A stretch of DNA of 64,000 nt from Streptomyces canus (GCF_001514145.1 NZ_KQ948662.1:430124-494123), one strand, 5' to 3'. Shown: positions 33,065 through 41,895, counted from the first letter of the stretch. The notes: generated from the letters alone by a model not told the origin. Program-made: numbers and translations.

Positions 33065-33099
33065 ACCATAGGGCGGCCCCCACCCTTGGTCAAGACCAA
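33065..33099 (-). promoter_or_regulatory. GntR promoter overlapped by a DasR-like palindrome
   Basis: On the minus strand, -35 TTGACC (33093-33088), a spacer of exactly 17 bp and -10 TATGGT (33070-33065) can be read. A perfect 6-2-6 palindrome TTGGTC-AA-GACCAA (33086-33099) covers the -35. The DasR consensus core is TGGTCTAGACCA; this differs only in one central base. About 75 bp of leader precede the GTG start. Confidence 0.75.
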
Positions 33100-33155
33100 T
33101 CCTCGATCCCCTGGGGGGCGCGCGGGCGTGATGCCACACAGCGTTAATGAGGCAT

Positions 33156-34040
33156 TCAGGCAGCAGGCAGGGCGCGCAGCTTGTCGGGGTTGCGGATGAC
33201 GTAGACGGACTGGATGCGGCCGTCCAGGATGTCCAGCTGGAAGACGGAGTCGGGCTTTCCGCCCGACAGGACGAGCACCGCCGGTCCGCCGTTGAGTTCC
33301 AGGAAGCGCCAGGTGATGTCCGGGACGCCCCTTTCGGCGATGCCGACGAGGAAACGGCCCACGTGGTCGGCCGACTCCAGGACCCGCAGCGGCGCCTTGC
33401 TCTTGCCGCCGCTGTCCCCGACGAGCCGGACGTCCGGCGCGAGCAGCGACATGAGCCCCTTCAGGTCGCCCCCGCCCGCGGCGGCGAGGAAACGCTCCGT
33501 CAGATCGCGGCGCCGGACCGGGTCGACCTCGTACCGCGGCCGTCGTTCCTCGACGTGCCTGCGGGCCCGCCCCGCGAGCTGCCGTACGGCGGGTTCGCCG
33601 CGGTCGAGCATGGCGGCGATGTCGGCGTAGGGGTAGCCGAAGGCCTCCCTGAGGACGAACACCGCCCGCTCCAGCGGTGACAGCGACTCCATGACGACCA
33701 GGACCGCGAGGGAGACCGAGTCGGCGAGGACGGCCTGCTCGGCGGTGTCGGGCACGGTGTCCCCGAAGTCGGTCACGTACGGCTCGGGCAGCCAGGGGCC
33801 GACGTACGTCTCGCCGCGCGCCTTGACCTGGCGCAACCGGTCGATCGCCAGGCGCGTGGTCACGCGGACCAGGTAGGCGCGCGGTTCGCGCACCTCGCTC
33901 CGGTCGGCCCCGGACCAGCGCAGCCAGGCTTCCTGCACCACGTCCTCGGCGTCGGCGACGCGCCCGAGCATGCGGTAGGCGACGCCCACGAGGACGGGAC
34001 GGTGTTCTTCGAAGACATCGGTCTCGGTGTTAGTGGCCAC
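33156..34040 (-). CDS. ECF41-family RNA polymerase sigma factor
   Basis: A 294-residue extracytoplasmic-function sigma factor. Region 2 (YRMLGRVADAEDVVQEAWLRW) and region 4 (LSPLERAVFVLREAFGYPYADIAAML) are followed by a fused SnoaL-like carboxyl domain. The ECF41 hallmarks are all present: WLPEP in the linker, DSGGK (usual DGGGK/R) and NPDKL at the end. In this group the fused domain controls activity in place of a separate anti-sigma factor. The start is GTG at 34040; a longer frame upstream is open but unlikely. The usual ECF41 neighbour, an oxidoreductase or decarboxylase, is absent. Confidence 0.93.
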   Translation of the reverse strand: MATNTETDVFEEHRPVLVGVAYRMLGRVADAEDVVQEAWLRWSGADRSEVREPRAYLVRVTTRLAIDRLRQVKARGETYVGPWLPEPYVTDFGDTVPDTAEQAVLADSVSLAVLVVMESLSPLERAVFVLREAFGYPYADIAAMLDRGEPAVRQLAGRARRHVEERRPRYEVDPVRRRDLTERFLAAAGGGDLKGLMSLLAPDVRLVGDSGGKSKAPLRVLESADHVGRFLVGIAERGVPDITWRFLELNGGPAVLVLSGGKPDSVFQLDILDGRIQSVYVIRNPDKLRALPAA

Positions 34041-34206
34041 AGGTTCATCCCAACCCAGACGCCGGTTCGTGTCCAGGCGATATCGGCGGGCGGCGGGCCC
34101 CGGAGGATCCGAGGGTCTACCCGCCAGTAGCAATTGCTGACAAGCTGTCTACAGCGCGTCCGCCGTGCGCCTGCCTCAGCCCGTGAGTCGCCGTCAAGGA
34201 GCCCCC

Positions 34207-35037
34207 ATGTCCACCACCGTCTCCTTCAAAGTCCCCTCCGCCCAGGGCCCGCAGCCCGTGACCGTCTCCTACGCGCGCGTGGGTCGCGGTGAGCCGCTGC
34301 TCCTGCTGCACGGCATAGGTCACCACCGGCAGGCCTGGGACCCGGTGGTGGACATCCTGGCGACCGAGCGCGACGTGATCGCCCTGGACCTGCCCGGGTT
34401 CGGCGCGTCGCCGGGGCTGCCCGAGGGGCTGTCGTACGACCTGGCCACGACGACGTCGGTGTTCGGGGCGTTCTGCGAGGCCCTGGAGCTGGACCGCCCG
34501 CACGTGGCCGGCAACTCCCTCGGCGGTCTGCTGGCCCTGGAACTCGGCCGCGAGCAGCTCGTACGGTCCGTCACCGCGCTGTCTCCCGCCGGGTTCTGGT
34601 CGCGGGCCGAGCGGCGCTACGCGTTCGGGGTACTGCTCGCGATGCGGCACATCTCGCGGCGGCTGCCGCTGCCTCTGGTCGAGCAGCTGTCGCGCAGCGC
34701 GGCCGGCCGCACGATGCTCACGAGCACCATCTATGCGCGCCCGGGCCTGCGTTCACCCGAGGCCGTGGTCGCCGAGACGCTCGCCCTGGCGCAGGCCACG
34801 GGGTTCGACGCGACCCTGCGGGCCGGTACCGCCGTCCAGTTCGGCGACGACGTCCCGGGGCTGCCGGTCACGGTGGCCTGGGGCACCAGGGACATGCTGC
34901 TCGTGCGCCGGCAGGGGGTGCGGGCCAAGCAGATCATTCCCCGGGCCCGGCTCGTGCGGCTGCCCGGCTGCGGCCACTGCCCGATGAACGACGACCCCGC
35001 TCTGGTCGCGCGCGTCATCCTCGACGGCAGCCGCTGA
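34207..35037 (+). CDS. Alpha/beta hydrolase
   Basis: A 276-residue alpha/beta hydrolase. The oxyanion HGIGHHRQAW, the nucleophile elbow GNSLGG (serine), and the carboxyl GCGHCPMNDDP with the catalytic histidine are visible. No signal peptide. It starts at 34207 behind aaggag. It is divergent from the ECF41 gene and could be its target, though no ECF41-type promoter was recognised. The last 285 bp are overlapped in antisense by the extended reading frame of the EamA gene. Confidence 0.9.
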   Translation: MSTTVSFKVPSAQGPQPVTVSYARVGRGEPLLLLHGIGHHRQAWDPVVDILATERDVIALDLPGFGASPGLPEGLSYDLATTTSVFGAFCEALELDRPHVAGNSLGGLLALELGREQLVRSVTALSPAGFWSRAERRYAFGVLLAMRHISRRLPLPLVEQLSRSAAGRTMLTSTIYARPGLRSPEAVVAETLALAQATGFDATLRAGTAVQFGDDVPGLPVTVAWGTRDMLLVRRQGVRAKQIIPRARLVRLPGCGHCPMNDDPALVARVILDGSR

Positions 35038-35916
35038 GTCCGTCCGCCGTCGGCTCAACGCCCCCGATCCGAGAGCGACTCCGGCGCCCACCAGGGCGCT
35101 GCCCACGGCCTGGGCGGCGCCGTAGGAACCCGTTCCGACAAGGGGCGCGGTACAGGCGGCCGCGACCGGGATGAGCCCGGAAAACAGCGTGGCGCGCTCC
35201 GCGCCGATCCGCTGCATGCCCATGTACCAGCACACGAACCCGACGACGGTGACGACCGCCGCCTGCCACAGCAGCGCGGCGGCCTCGGCGGTGTCGGGGC
35301 GGCGCAGCCACGCGGTGCCGTCCAGGAACAGTCCGACCACGGCTGCCTCGACGGCGGCGACCGCGCAGACCGTGGCGGACAACAATCGTGGCCCCAGGGG
35401 CCGCAGCACGGGTACGGCGAGCACCGCGAAACCGACCTCACCGGCCAGCGCGCACACGGAGAAGGCGATGCCCACGGCGTCCGTACGGCCCCAGCCCTGC
35501 ACGGCGAAGGCGCCCAGGGCGACGAGCAACGCGCCCCGCAGGACGCGGGGTTGGGGTCGTCGTCCGTCGAGCAACGGCACGAGAACGGCCACCAGCACGG
35601 GGGCGCAGCCCACGAAGACGCCCGGGACGGCCGGTTCAGCGGTGCGTTCGGCGGCGATGACGGCGAGGTTGAAGCCGACCATGCCCACGGCGGCGAGAAG
35701 CGCGAGGCGGGTCCATTGACGGGACCCGAGTGCCCGCAACCGTGACGCGGCGCCCCTCGCGGCCGGCGGAACGAGCAACAGCGCGGCGAGGCCGTAGCGC
35801 AGGAACTGGCCGCCCGCGTACGGGTAGTCGCCGAGCAGGCTGTTGGCGGTGAAGGACGCTCCGACGAGGACGCAGGCGAACGCGGCGAGGAGGGAACCGC
35901 GCGTGGTGGTGTTCAT
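34753..35916 (-). CDS. EamA/DMT-family transporter with long antisense overlap
   Basis: A ten-helix drug/metabolite transporter. The helices occupy about residues 1-290, in two EamA halves (AFACVLVGASFTANSLLGD; VGIAFSVCALAGEVGFAVLA). Related proteins end soon after the last helix (GSALVGAGVALGSGAL). Here the frame stays open for about 90 more residues of non-family sequence, running 285 bp antisense into the alpha/beta hydrolase gene. The stop may have been lost, or the tail may be real. It starts ATG at 35916 and is divergent from a MocR regulator, which probably controls it. Confidence 0.85.
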   Translation of the reverse strand: MNTTTRGSLLAAFACVLVGASFTANSLLGDYPYAGGQFLRYGLAALLLVPPAARGAASRLRALGSRQWTRLALLAAVGMVGFNLAVIAAERTAEPAVPGVFVGCAPVLVAVLVPLLDGRRPQPRVLRGALLVALGAFAVQGWGRTDAVGIAFSVCALAGEVGFAVLAVPVLRPLGPRLLSATVCAVAAVEAAVVGLFLDGTAWLRRPDTAEAAALLWQAAVVTVVGFVCWYMGMQRIGAERATLFSGLIPVAAACTAPLVGTGSYGAAQAVGSALVGAGVALGSGALSRRRTDSAAAVEDDARDQSGVVVHRAVAAAGQPHEPGPGNDLLGPHPLPAHEQHVPGAPGHRDRQPRDVVAELDGGTGPQGRVEPRGLRQGERLGDHGLG

Positions 35917-35940
35917 GGCAGTGACGCTAGGAAGGGTGGC

Positions 35941-35957
35941 GGTCCGGTTTAAGGTCC
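35941..35957. promoter_or_regulatory. GGTCC direct repeats, candidate MocR operator
   Basis: Two ggtcc boxes at 35941-35945 and 35953-35957, 12 bp apart, lie in the 47-bp gap between the divergent EamA and MocR genes. MocR regulators typically bind direct repeats in such shared promoters. Confidence 0.5.
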
Positions 35958-35963
35958 ATTCCC

Positions 35964-37421
35964 ATGACGTCATCGCGGACCAATCCGGAGGGGCGGCCGG
36001 GCGCATCGGAATCCGCCGGGTCGCCCGCCTGGGAGCTGCTCCTGCCCGCCGCCTCCGCGCCGGCACGCACGCGTGGCCGTTCCCTGCAGGCGGCGCTGCG
36101 GGAGGCGGTGCGGTCCGGACGGCTCGTGCCGGGGACGCGGCTGCCGTCGAGTCGGGATCTGGCGGCCGACCTCGGTGTGTCGCGCGGGCTGGTCACCGAG
36201 GCGTACGAGCAGCTGACGGCGGAGGGGTATCTGCGCAGCGGCCGGGGTGCGGGCACCTGGGTCGGCGGTGCCGTGCGGGCCGCCCACCCACGCGCCCGTG
36301 ACCTGGCCCCGCGCACTCCGGGCAGCCGCGCCGACTTCGTGGCGGGGACGCCCGACCTGTCGTTGTTCCCCCGCACCGCCTGGGCCACGGCACACCGGGG
36401 CGTGCTGGCGGAACTGCCGCACCAGGACCTCGGTTATCCCGACCCGCGCGGGCTGCCCCGGCTGCGCGCGGCCCTGGCCGAGCTGCTGGCCCGCCGCCGG
36501 GGGGTGGTCGCGGATCCGGAGCGGATCGTGGTCGTCTCCGGCGTGGCGCAGGCGACGACGCTGCTCGGATTCGCGCTCCACGCGCACGGGTTGCCGACCG
36601 TCGGTGTGGAGGACCCCGGGAGCCCGCAGCACGACGCCCTGTACGCGGCGGCGGGCGTCACCACCGTTGCCGTACCGCTGGACGAGGACGGAGTCTCCCT
36701 CGGTCCCCTGCGCGAGTCGGGCGTGCGTGCCGTGGTCACGACGCCCTCCCACCAGTTCCCCACCGGTATCGCCTACTCCGCGCGGCGCCGCGCGGAACTG
36801 CTCGACTGGGCGCGTTCCGTCGACGGCTTCGTCCTGGAGGACGACTACGACGGCGACTTCCGCTACGACCGGGCCCCCGTCGGCGCGCTCCAGGGTCTCG
36901 ACCCGGATCGGGTGGCCTACGCGGGATCGGTCAGCAAGTCGCTCGCTCCCGGACTGCGGCTGGGCTGGCTGCTGGTGCCGGAAGCGCTGGCCGACGAGGT
37001 CGTCGAGCGGAAGCGGACCATGGACCTCGGTCATCCCACGATCGACCAGGCGCTGTTCGCCCGGTTCGTGGAGCGCGGCGACTACGACCGCCAACTGCGC
37101 CGCTGCCAGCGCGCCTACCGGGAGCGGCGCGACGCGCTGGTCTCCGCGCTGGACGAGCACCTCCCCGGCACGGAGGTGTCCGGGATCGCCGCCGGGCTGC
37201 ACGTCATCGCCACGCTGCCGCCCCGGTACGGTCCCCAGGAGAGGTTCCTCGCGCGCCTGGCGACGGCCGGTGTGACCGTCCGCCCGCTGACGGACTACGC
37301 ACACGCGCGTGCCGAGCCCGACGAGAAGCAGGGTGTGCGGCTGGTCCTCGGCTACGCGCACCTGCCTGCGACGCGGATCCGGGACGGCGTACGCCTGATG
37401 GCCGAGGCCGCCCGCGACTGA
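35964..37421 (+). CDS. MocR/PdxR-type regulator (GntR domain plus aminotransferase domain)
   Basis: A 485-residue MocR protein. Residues 25-95 form a GntR winged helix (LPSSRDLAADLGVSRGLVTEAY). The rest is a class I aminotransferase-like domain with NFPTG-type HQFPTGIAYS, the EDDYDGDFRYD motif, and the PLP lysine in SVSKSLAPGLRLGW. Such proteins sense PLP, amino acids or amines. It is divergent from the EamA transporter with only 47 bp between the starts, the standard layout for local control. Confidence 0.93.
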   Translation: MTSSRTNPEGRPGASESAGSPAWELLLPAASAPARTRGRSLQAALREAVRSGRLVPGTRLPSSRDLAADLGVSRGLVTEAYEQLTAEGYLRSGRGAGTWVGGAVRAAHPRARDLAPRTPGSRADFVAGTPDLSLFPRTAWATAHRGVLAELPHQDLGYPDPRGLPRLRAALAELLARRRGVVADPERIVVVSGVAQATTLLGFALHAHGLPTVGVEDPGSPQHDALYAAAGVTTVAVPLDEDGVSLGPLRESGVRAVVTTPSHQFPTGIAYSARRRAELLDWARSVDGFVLEDDYDGDFRYDRAPVGALQGLDPDRVAYAGSVSKSLAPGLRLGWLLVPEALADEVVERKRTMDLGHPTIDQALFARFVERGDYDRQLRRCQRAYRERRDALVSALDEHLPGTEVSGIAAGLHVIATLPPRYGPQERFLARLATAGVTVRPLTDYAHARAEPDEKQGVRLVLGYAHLPATRIRDGVRLMAEAARD

Positions 37422-37466
37422 CCCGCGCCATTTCGCACACGGGTTCCCTTGTTCCCGCGGCCAGTT

Positions 37467-37488
37467 GTTCACCTGTGGTTTGCGTGTG
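37467..37488 (+). promoter_or_regulatory. Candidate PHO box (two 11-bp direct repeats)
   Basis: The adjoining 11-mers gttcacctgtg and gtttgcgtgtg match the direct-repeat PHO box of Streptomyces PhoP, whose best-conserved part is GTTCACC. The pair lies 66 bp before the start of a PhoD-like phosphatase gene. Confidence 0.65.
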
Positions 37489-37553
37489 CGCTGCGGTGCC
37501 CCAGTAGTTGTGGCATCGCACACCGGCCGGATCCCGTCCTTGGAGGCGCATCC

Positions 37554-39140
37554 ATGTCACACCGTCCGTTCCCCGGCCGCCGCAGCGTGCTGCGCGGCAC
37601 CCTGGCAGCGTCGGCCGCCCTCACCCTGCCCGCCGTGTCCGGAGCCGCGCCCGCCTTCGCCCTCTCCGGGCGCCCGGGGGCGGGCTGGGGGGTGCAGACG
37701 GGAGACGTGACCTCCGACTCCGGCCTGGTGTGGGTGCGTTCCGACCGTCCGGCCCGGATGATCGTGGAGACGTCCGCGACCGAGTCGTTCCGCACCCCCC
37801 GCAGATGGCACGGCCCGCTGCTCGGCGCGGACACCGACTTCACCGGTACGACCCGGCTGCGCGGTCTGCCGTCGGGCGAGCAGATCCACTACCGGGTGCT
37901 GCTGGCCGACCCGGACGACCCGCGTCGCACCGGCGAGCCGGTCGCCGGCACCTTCCGCACGGTGTCCTCCAAGCGCCGTGACGGGGTGCGGTTCCTGTGG
38001 TCCGGCGACCTTGCCGGGCAGGGCTGGGGCATCAACCCGGACTTCGGCGGCTACACGATCTACCGGTCGATGGCCGAGCTCGACCCGGACTTCTTCCTGT
38101 GCAGCGGCGACAACATCTACGCCGACGGCCCGATCGCGGAGACCGCCGCCCTGCCCGACGGCAGCACCTGGCGGAACATCACCACCGAGGAGAAGTCCAA
38201 GGTCGCCGAGACCCTGGCCGAGTTCCGCGGCAACTTCCGCTACAACCTCCTGGACCACAACCTCCGAGCCTTCAACGCCCAGGTGCCGTCCGTCATCCAG
38301 TGGGACGACCACGAGGTGCGCAACAACTGGTACCCGGGCCAGACGATCCTCGACTCCGACGCCCGCTACACCGAGAAGAGCGTCGACGTCCTCGCGGGCC
38401 GGGCCCGGCGCGCGTTCAGCGAGTACTTCCCGGTCTCCACACTGCGGCCGGGAGCGCGGGACGGCCGGGTGTACCGGGTGCTGCGCCAGGGTCCGCTGCT
38501 CGACGTGTTCGTGCTGGACATGCGCACGTACCGCAACGCCAACTCGCCCGACGACCAGACCGTGGACCCGCAGGGCATCCTCGGCCGGGAGCAGCTGGAA
38601 TGGCTCAAGCGGGAGCTGTCGCGGTCGAGGGCGGTGTGGAAGGTGATCGCCTCCGACATGCCGCTCGGGCTGGTCGTGCCCGACACCACGGAGGGCAGGG
38701 CGAACATCGAGGCGGTGGCGCAGGGCGACCCGGGCGCCCCGCTCGGGCGTGAGCTGCAGATCGCCGAGCTGCTGCGGTACATCAAGCACCGGCGGATCAC
38801 CGGCACGGTGTGGCTGACCGCCGACGTCCACCACACCTCGGCCCAGCACTACCAGCCGTCACGGGCCGCGTTCACCGACTTCGAGCCGTTCTGGGAGTTC
38901 GTCTCGGGTCCGCTGAACGCGGGTGCCTTCCCGGCCAGCGCGCTCGACGGCACCTTCGGCCCGGAGCGGGTGTTCGTGAAGGCGCCGACCACCTCGAACG
39001 TCTCCCCCGCGGGCGGCTACCAGTTCTTCGGCGAGGTCGACATCGACGGCCACAGCGGCGAGCTGACGGTGCGTCTGCGCGAGCAGGACGGCACGGTGCT
39101 GTTCACGCGGGTGCTCCAGCCGGGCCGGGTGGGTCAGTGA
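37554..39140 (+). CDS. Tat-exported alkaline phosphatase D-family protein
   Basis: A 528-residue secreted phosphodiesterase or phosphatase of the PhoD type. Residues 1-38 are a Tat signal (GRRSVLRGTLAASAA). An amino-terminal beta domain follows, then the metal-binding catalytic domain with SGDLAGQ, LCSGDNIYADG, QWDDHEVRNNW and WLTADVHHTSAQHY. PhoD enzymes need Ca2+/Fe3+ and release phosphate from phosphodiesters such as teichoic acids. It starts ATG at 37554. The upstream PHO box suggests induction by phosphate starvation through PhoP. Confidence 0.9.
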   Translation: MSHRPFPGRRSVLRGTLAASAALTLPAVSGAAPAFALSGRPGAGWGVQTGDVTSDSGLVWVRSDRPARMIVETSATESFRTPRRWHGPLLGADTDFTGTTRLRGLPSGEQIHYRVLLADPDDPRRTGEPVAGTFRTVSSKRRDGVRFLWSGDLAGQGWGINPDFGGYTIYRSMAELDPDFFLCSGDNIYADGPIAETAALPDGSTWRNITTEEKSKVAETLAEFRGNFRYNLLDHNLRAFNAQVPSVIQWDDHEVRNNWYPGQTILDSDARYTEKSVDVLAGRARRAFSEYFPVSTLRPGARDGRVYRVLRQGPLLDVFVLDMRTYRNANSPDDQTVDPQGILGREQLEWLKRELSRSRAVWKVIASDMPLGLVVPDTTEGRANIEAVAQGDPGAPLGRELQIAELLRYIKHRRITGTVWLTADVHHTSAQHYQPSRAAFTDFEPFWEFVSGPLNAGAFPASALDGTFGPERVFVKAPTTSNVSPAGGYQFFGEVDIDGHSGELTVRLREQDGTVLFTRVLQPGRVGQ

Positions 39141-39263
39141 CTCCCGCCGACATCACTCATGACCGAATGGTTGAAAAGGGCACAAAAAAGTGCAGAACCA
39201 CGCTTTACCGATCAGTCACAATGCGTTCGTGATCACGCAACACCGTTCCTCCACAGTGGCTGT

Positions 39264-40706
39264 ATGACTCGAGACATGTCAGATGTGACCCGTGCCAAAC
39301 ACGGTCGCCCCGTCCACCACTGGCGGCGCGACGTGATCGAACTCGCGGCCCTGTTCACGGCCGTCGCGGTCGCCGACACCGTGGCGAACCTGATCGGGCA
39401 CGGCCCCGACGGTACCGCGCTGCTGGTGATCTCGGCGGTGGCCCTGCTCGCCACGGCCGGATTCCACACATGGTGGGCACGCCGCCACGGTCACGCACCC
39501 CCGACGGGTGATACCGGCACCCGGCCGCTGCCCCAGGGGGAGCAGGCCGGGCCGTCCGATCAGCCGTCGCGCACCGCGGACCCCGTGGCCGCGGAGAGCA
39601 CGCTGTGGCGGATGCGCACCACGGTGAAGGACGAACCGGGCTCGCTGGCCGCCCTCTGCACGGCCCTCGCCACACACCGGGTCGACATCCTCAGCCTGCA
39701 GACCCACCCACTGGCCGAGGGCACAGTCGACGAGTTCCTGCTGCGTGCCCCCGGTGCGCTGGAGGGCTCCGAGATCACCCGGGCCGTCGCGCTGGCCGGC
39801 GGCGCCGACACCTGGATCGAGCGGGCCGACACGCACGATCTGGTGGACGCCCCGACCCGGGTTCTGGGCCTCGCCACCCGGACCGCCCTGGACGCGGCGG
39901 AACTGCCGCTTGCCTTGCGGCAGTTGCTGGGCCGGTGCACGATCCGCTCCTTGCCGGCCGTTCCGGTGGGAGGCGGTCGCGGCTCGGAGAGTGTGCCCGT
40001 GGAAGGAGCTCTGGAGGACACCGTGATGCGGTTGCGGGCGCCGGAAGGCGGAGTGATCACCGTGGAACGGCCGTATCTGCCCTTCACACCGACGGAGTTC
40101 GCCCGGGCCCGGGCCCTGGTCGAGCTGGACGCCCGGCTGGGTCCGCGGGTGCCGCGCAGCCAGGACGCACTGACGCTGCCGGAGGGCCACGACATCACCG
40201 TGCGCCGGGCCGACACCGGGGACCTGGACGCCGCGGTGGCGATGCACGAGCGGTGCTCGTCGCGGACGTTGACCATGCGCTACCACGGGCCCGTCGGTGA
40301 CGCCGACCGCTATCTCAACCACCTGCTCAGTCCCCGGTTCGGCCGCACCCTCGCCGTACAGACCGCGTCGGGGCGGATCGTGGGGCTCGGACATCTGCTG
40401 TGGGACGGCGACGAGACCGAGGTGGCGCTGCTCGTCGAGGACGCGTGGCAGCGGCGTGGGATCGGCGCGGAGCTGCTGGAACGACTGGTGGCGCTGGCTG
40501 TCGAGGCCGGATGCGAGAGCGTGTACGCCGTGACCCAGTCCTCCAACACGGGGATGGTCGCCGCGATGCGGGGGCTGGGGCTCCCCCTCGACTACCAGAT
40601 CGAGGAGGGGACCCTGGTGATCACCGCGCGTATCGCCCCGCAGGGAGAGCCGGAGCCTGCCATGGGAGTCGGGGAACCGCAGGTCAATACTGCCCCGAGG
40701 CCCTGA
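39264..40706 (+). CDS. Membrane-anchored ACT-GNAT fusion protein
   Basis: A protein of about 480 residues with an unusual layout. Two hydrophobic helices lie at about residues 20-42 and 50-68, followed by a proline-rich linker. An ACT-like domain (TTVKDEPGSLAALCTALATHRVDI) occupies roughly 115-190. A middle region follows, and a GNAT acetyltransferase domain covers the last 150 residues (RRADTGDLDAAVAMHERCS, then WQRRGIGAELLERLVALA). ACT domains bind amino acids, so acetylation may be amino-acid gated at the membrane. Starts at 39264 or 39276 are possible. Its end overlaps the convergent lyase gene by 23 bp. Confidence 0.85.
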   Translation: MTRDMSDVTRAKHGRPVHHWRRDVIELAALFTAVAVADTVANLIGHGPDGTALLVISAVALLATAGFHTWWARRHGHAPPTGDTGTRPLPQGEQAGPSDQPSRTADPVAAESTLWRMRTTVKDEPGSLAALCTALATHRVDILSLQTHPLAEGTVDEFLLRAPGALEGSEITRAVALAGGADTWIERADTHDLVDAPTRVLGLATRTALDAAELPLALRQLLGRCTIRSLPAVPVGGGRGSESVPVEGALEDTVMRLRAPEGGVITVERPYLPFTPTEFARARALVELDARLGPRVPRSQDALTLPEGHDITVRRADTGDLDAAVAMHERCSSRTLTMRYHGPVGDADRYLNHLLSPRFGRTLAVQTASGRIVGLGHLLWDGDETEVALLVEDAWQRRGIGAELLERLVALAVEAGCESVYAVTQSSNTGMVAAMRGLGLPLDYQIEEGTLVITARIAPQGEPEPAMGVGEPQVNTAPRP

Positions 40707-41862
40707 CCGGGCGTTCCAGCGCGGTGTCCAGATCCGCCCACAGGTCGTCGACGTCCTCCAGGCCCACCGACAGACGCAGCAATCGGTCACTCACGCCCGC
40801 ACCCCTGCGGTCCACCGCGTCCACGATGCGGTGGCTGATCGACGCCGGGTGCTGGATGAGGGTGTCCACACTGCCCAGGCTCACCGCCGGGGTGATCAGG
40901 CGAACCCGCCCGATCACCTCGTGCGGGTCGCCGTCGACCTCGAAGGCGATCATCGCGCCGCCGATGCGCGGGTAGTGGACGCGGGTGACGCGGGGATCGG
41001 CCGCCAGGCGGCCGGCGAGTTCGGCCGCGTTCGCGGAGGCCGCCCGCACCCGTACGGGAAGAGTCGCGAGACCTCGCAGCAGCAGGTAGCCGGCGAGGGG
41101 GTGCAGGACGCCGCCCGTGGCGAAGCGGACCTGCCGCAGGTGCCCGGCGAACTCCTCGTCGCAGGCCACCACGCCCGCCATCACGTCCCCGTGGCCGCCG
41201 AGGTACTTGGTGGCGCTGTGCAGCACCAGGCGGGCGCCCTGTTCGGCGGGGCGCTGGAGCACGGGCGTGGCGAAGGTGTTGTCCGCGAGGAGGGGCACGG
41301 AGCCGCAGGAGTGGGCCAGGGCCCGCAGGTCGATCTCGGCGAGGGTGGGGTTGGCCGGGGACTCGACCAGGACCAGGCCCGTCTCCGGGCGCAGGGCGTC
41401 GGCGACCCCCGCCGGATCGGTCCAGGTGACCTCCGTGCCGAGGAGTCCCGCGGTCAGGAGGTGGTCGCTGCAGCCGTACAGGGGGCGTACGGCGACGACG
41501 TGGCGCAGGCCCAGGGAGGCCCGTACGAGAAGGACGGCCGTGAGCGCGGCCATGCCGCTGGCGAAGGCGACCGCGGTCTCGGTCTTCTCCAGCCGGGCCA
41601 GGGCGGTCTCGAAGCGGGCGACGGTGGGGTTGCCGAGGCGTCCGTACACGGGCGGGCCGTCCGGCTCGGCACCGGTCGCCGCGAAGGCGTCGATGCGGGC
41701 GGCCTCGCCGCGGCTGTCGTAGGACGGGTAGGTCGTCGACAGGTCGATGGGCGGGGCGTGCAGTCCCTGCCGGGCGAGGTCGTCGCGGCCGGCGTGGACG
41801 GCCTCGGTGGCCAGTGCTCTGAGCGGCGTACGAGAGGCGGTGGCGGTGCGCGCTGAGTCCAT
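40684..41862 (-). CDS. PLP-dependent trans-sulfuration enzyme (cystathionine lyase/synthase family)
   Basis: A 392-residue Cys/Met-metabolism PLP enzyme. It shows GLHAPPIDLSTTYP, the YGRLGNPTVARFE segment, SPANPTLAEIDL, and the PLP lysine in HSATKYLGGHGDVMAG. Cystathionine gamma-lyase, gamma-synthase and methionine gamma-lyase cannot be told apart from these motifs alone. The start at 41862 (MDSART) is chosen; 41880 is possible. It is divergent from an Lrp regulator whose operator-like repeat lies between them, so it is likely amino-acid regulated. Confidence 0.92.
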   Translation of the reverse strand: MDSARTATASRTPLRALATEAVHAGRDDLARQGLHAPPIDLSTTYPSYDSRGEAARIDAFAATGAEPDGPPVYGRLGNPTVARFETALARLEKTETAVAFASGMAALTAVLLVRASLGLRHVVAVRPLYGCSDHLLTAGLLGTEVTWTDPAGVADALRPETGLVLVESPANPTLAEIDLRALAHSCGSVPLLADNTFATPVLQRPAEQGARLVLHSATKYLGGHGDVMAGVVACDEEFAGHLRQVRFATGGVLHPLAGYLLLRGLATLPVRVRAASANAAELAGRLAADPRVTRVHYPRIGGAMIAFEVDGDPHEVIGRVRLITPAVSLGSVDTLIQHPASISHRIVDAVDRRGAGVSDRLLRLSVGLEDVDDLWADLDTALERPVRASGQY

Positions 41863-41895
41863 GCCCGCAAGAGTGAACATCGACCGGCGTTCTCG

